DNA from: CAYMZB01 sp964394845
Lineage (GTDB): Bacteria > Patescibacteriota > Microgenomatia > Daviesbacterales > UBA10151
Direction of reading: 5' to 3'
NCBI GenBank assembly: GCA_964394845.1
Contig: CAYMZB010000004.1
Span: forward strand, 1 to 6,891
Length of the DNA: 6,891 nucleotides
Part shown: positions 5,040 to 6,891 of the stretch, piece after piece
How the letters are laid out: each line of letters starts with the position of its first letter
Position numbering within the stretch: the first letter of the stretch is position 1
Notes under the pieces: generated by a model
Database searches by the model: none
The model's input: only the letters and a program-made list of their open reading frames with translations
Told to the model about the DNA's origin: nothing
Made by a program: the position numbers and the translations under genes

Positions 5040-6891
5040 TAGGATAATGACAATGTTTATATTTAACAGGTGTACCATCTGATTTCTTCTTCCCACACCA
5101 ACAAGGATCATTCCTGCCTATTTTTCCGTGTTGTTTATTTATCTCTCCGCCTGCTCCATAAATCTCCTGGGTCACTTGCCCCCCTCTTTCAATAGTCACT
5201 TTAGTAACCCCAATTGTTTCTGGCACAGGTCTTTTATCTGCTGTTTCTTCAAGAGAAATATCAACTTTGGGCCTGACTTCTACAGCTTGATCCAGCCTAA
5301 TTGGTTCTGACTCAGCAATAGAAGGCGCATGTCCGTGAACAGCTACTTTGTAAATTCTGTGAACAATTTCATAATCTATTTCCACCATTAATTTTTCAAA
5401 TAATTCAAATCCTTCTCTTTTATACTCAATTAAAGGATCTCTTTGAGCATAACCCCTCAAACCTATACCCGACCGCAAATCATCCATTGTATCTAAATGT
5501 TCAATCCATAAAGTATCTATGGTATTTAAGAAGACAAAAACTTCCATTTGTCTTGCCACCTCAGATCCAACCTGTTTTTCTCTTTCTTCATAAAAGTGAG
5601 CAGAAAGATTGGTCAGGAATTTCACTACTTCCATAGAATCTGACATATTGGATATTTGTTGTTCTAAATCTATTTTGCTTTTATCATCAACTGGTACTAC
5701 TGTTAAAAATTCTTCGATAATTTTCTTAGAATCTATTCCTTCCTCGGAATAAATGGTTACTATATGGGAAATTTCTCCTGCTATCTTTTCTGCTAACTCT
5801 GTCTTTAAAGAGACATCTTTGCTTTCTGCACTCGAGAGTCCATTGGACTCTCTCCCTAAAACCTTTTTTCTAACCTCATAAATAATCCTCCTTTGTTGAT
5901 TCATCACATCATCGTATTCAACAGTATGTTTTCTTATATCAAAATTGTGTCCTTCAACTTTTTTCTGTGCCCCTTCTATCGCCTTCGAAACTAACCCATG
6001 TTCAATTGGTACATCTTCCGGCATTTTAAGAAAATCCATAACCTTGGAAACTTGCTCCCCCCCGAAAATTCTCATCAAATCATCTTCCAGTGATACAAAA
6101 AATCTGGTTTCTCCAGAATCTCCTTGCCTACCTGAACGACCCCGAAGCTGATTGTCAATTCTTCTTGACTCATGCCTTTCTGTTCCAACTACATATAAAC
6201 CGCCTAACTCTTTAACTCCCTTTCCCAATACAATATCTACTCCTCTTCCTGCCATATTTGTAGCAACAGTTACAGCCCCTTTTCCCCCTGCTTTAGCAAT
6301 AATTTCTGCTTCTTTTTCATGATTTTTGGCATTGAGTAAAGCATGTGAAATACCTTTTCTTTTCAAGAGCTCTGATAAAAATTCATTCTTATCAATCGAG
6401 GTAGTTCCTACTAAAACCGGTTGTCCTTTTTCATGAAGTTCAGATACTAAATTAGCGACTGCTGTGTATTTTGCTGTTTGGGATTTATAAATAGTATCAG
6501 AGTGATCCGCACGAACCATCGGATTGTTAGTCGGAATAATTACTACCTCCAACTTATAAATTTTATTAAACTCTTCTGCTTCTGTTGCAGCAGTACCTGT
6601 CATTCCGGCTAATTTTTTATACATCCTGAAATAATTTTGGAAAGATATAGTAGCCAGGGTTTGAGATTCCTGTTGTACCGGCACTGCTTCTTTTGCCTCA
6701 ATCGCCTGATGCAGGCCTTCAGAATAACGGCGGCCCATCATCAATCTTCCGGTGAATTCATCCACAATAATTACCTCGCCCTCCCGGACAACATAATCTC
6801 TATCAATCTGAAAAAGTGAACGGGCCTTGAGAGCTTGTTGGATATGGTGGACAGTGGAAAAACCTTTTTCATAAAGATTTTCGACTCCCAA
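5035..6891 (-). CDS. secA: protein translocase ATPase SecA (N-terminal third cut off)
   Basis: SecA is the motor that pushes preproteins through SecYEG using ATP. The window holds the last 618 residues; roughly 300 N-terminal ones, with Walker A and B, lie beyond base 6891. Counting from the edge: the end of the preprotein-binding region and VDEFTGRL (43-50), GRRYSEGLHQAIEAKE (53-68), QTLATISFQNYFRMY (77-91), GMTGTA (96-101), LVGTTSI (160-166), NAKNHEKEA (187-195), VATNMAGRGVDI (209-220), QLRGRSGRQGDSG (248-260) with the arginine fingers, EYDDVMNQQR (325-334) in the helical scaffold, and LWIEHLDTMDDLRSGIGLRGYAQ (461-483, quoted as motif span) in the C-domain. A variable linker (about 525-590) leads to a zinc motif, CWC (597-599) and CHY (614-616), used for SecB/ribosome or lipid contact in other SecAs. 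Odd points are a Val in place of the usual Thr in AGRGTDI and an extended spacer inside the zinc motif. The stop TAA is at 5037-5035, and no terminator follows. Confidence 0.97.
   Translation of the reverse strand: MGVENLYEKGFSTVHHIQQALKARSLFQIDRDYVVREGEVIIVDEFTGRLMMGRRYSEGLHQAIEAKEAVPVQQESQTLATISFQNYFRMYKKLAGMTGTAATEAEEFNKIYKLEVVIIPTNNPMVRADHSDTIYKSQTAKYTAVANLVSELHEKGQPVLVGTTSIDKNEFLSELLKRKGISHALLNAKNHEKEAEIIAKAGGKGAVTVATNMAGRGVDIVLGKGVKELGGLYVVGTERHESRRIDNQLRGRSGRQGDSGETRFFVSLEDDLMRIFGGEQVSKVMDFLKMPEDVPIEHGLVSKAIEGAQKKVEGHNFDIRKHTVEYDDVMNQQRRIIYEVRKKVLGRESNGLSSAESKDVSLKTELAEKIAGEISHIVTIYSEEGIDSKKIIEEFLTVVPVDDKSKIDLEQQISNMSDSMEVVKFLTNLSAHFYEEREKQVGSEVARQMEVFVFLNTIDTLWIEHLDTMDDLRSGIGLRGYAQRDPLIEYKREGFELFEKLMVEIDYEIVHRIYKVAVHGHAPSIAESEPIRLDQAVEVRPKVDISLEETADKRPVPETIGVTKVTIERGGQVTQEIYGAGGEINKQHGKIGRNDPCWCGKKKSDGTPVKYKHCHYPN
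5834..5852. repeat. 19-bp inverted repeat inside secA
   Basis: Two perfect 9-base arms, GAGAGTCCA (5834-5842) and TGGACTCTC (5844-5852), flank a single central base. It falls in the secA stretch coding for GRESNGLSSAES (346-357 from the edge), a part of the helical region that varies between SecAs. A one-base centre cannot form a closed hairpin loop without opening a few pairs, so it looks more like a protein-binding palindrome or chance than a terminator. Confidence 0.5.

Noticed and set aside
1..6891. CRISPR arrays, tRNA or rRNA genes, insertion sequences, toxin-antitoxin or defence modules
   Set aside because: No regularly spaced repeats, no cloverleaf-like segment, no transposase or defence motifs are visible; almost every base belongs to the five main genes.
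1..6891. Alternative genetic code (TGA as Gly or Trp)
   Set aside because: The main genes end in TAA, conserved Gly and Trp positions use normal codons, and no in-frame TGA interrupts any conserved motif.

Overview
The window is AT-rich (about one third G+C by eye) and densely packed. It holds five recognisable protein genes, two of them cut by the window edges, plus one small candidate gene that is easy to overlook. All four complete or 3'-complete main genes stop with TAA. TGG is used normally for Trp, so there is no sign of a recoded TGA. Clear Shine-Dalgarno sequences are scarce and spacers are very short. A CofE-like ligase without F420 genes beside it, a GT-C membrane glycosyltransferase and a SecA with an expanded zinc motif fit a small-genome bacterium of the Patescibacteria (CPR), perhaps Microgenomates-like. 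That placement is an inference from gene flavour, not a measured phylogeny.

Layout. Bases 1-801 (+) are the 3' part of an NAD-dependent sugar-nucleotide epimerase of the GalE type. It converges on a minus-strand CofE/FbiB-type gamma-glutamyl ligase (798-1559), and the two stop codons share one TTAA. About 65 bases of divergent promoter region separate the ligase from a plus-strand 605-residue GT-C membrane glycosyltransferase (1625-3442). On the minus strand, reading leftwards, come the 3' two thirds of secA (6891-5035), a 66-base spacer with a good sigma-70-type promoter, glnA encoding a type I glutamine synthetase (4968-3529), and a possible 35-codon membrane micro-gene (3526-3419). The micro-gene starts 2 bases after the glnA stop and runs antisense into the tail of the glycosyltransferase gene.

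How the genes may work together. The epimerase and the GT-C enzyme are both plausible parts of surface-glycan synthesis: one supplies sugar nucleotides, the other transfers a lipid-linked sugar outside the membrane. Glutamine synthetase makes glutamine from glutamate, and the CofE-like enzyme would add glutamate to an unknown acceptor (F420-0 or a folate-like molecule), so both handle glutamate. SecA is core protein export. No mobile element, CRISPR array, RNA gene or phage module is visible, and I see no clear new multi-gene system. The items most worth checking are the micro-gene behind glnA, the orphan CofE-like ligase, and the glutamine synthetase with no visible adenylylation site.
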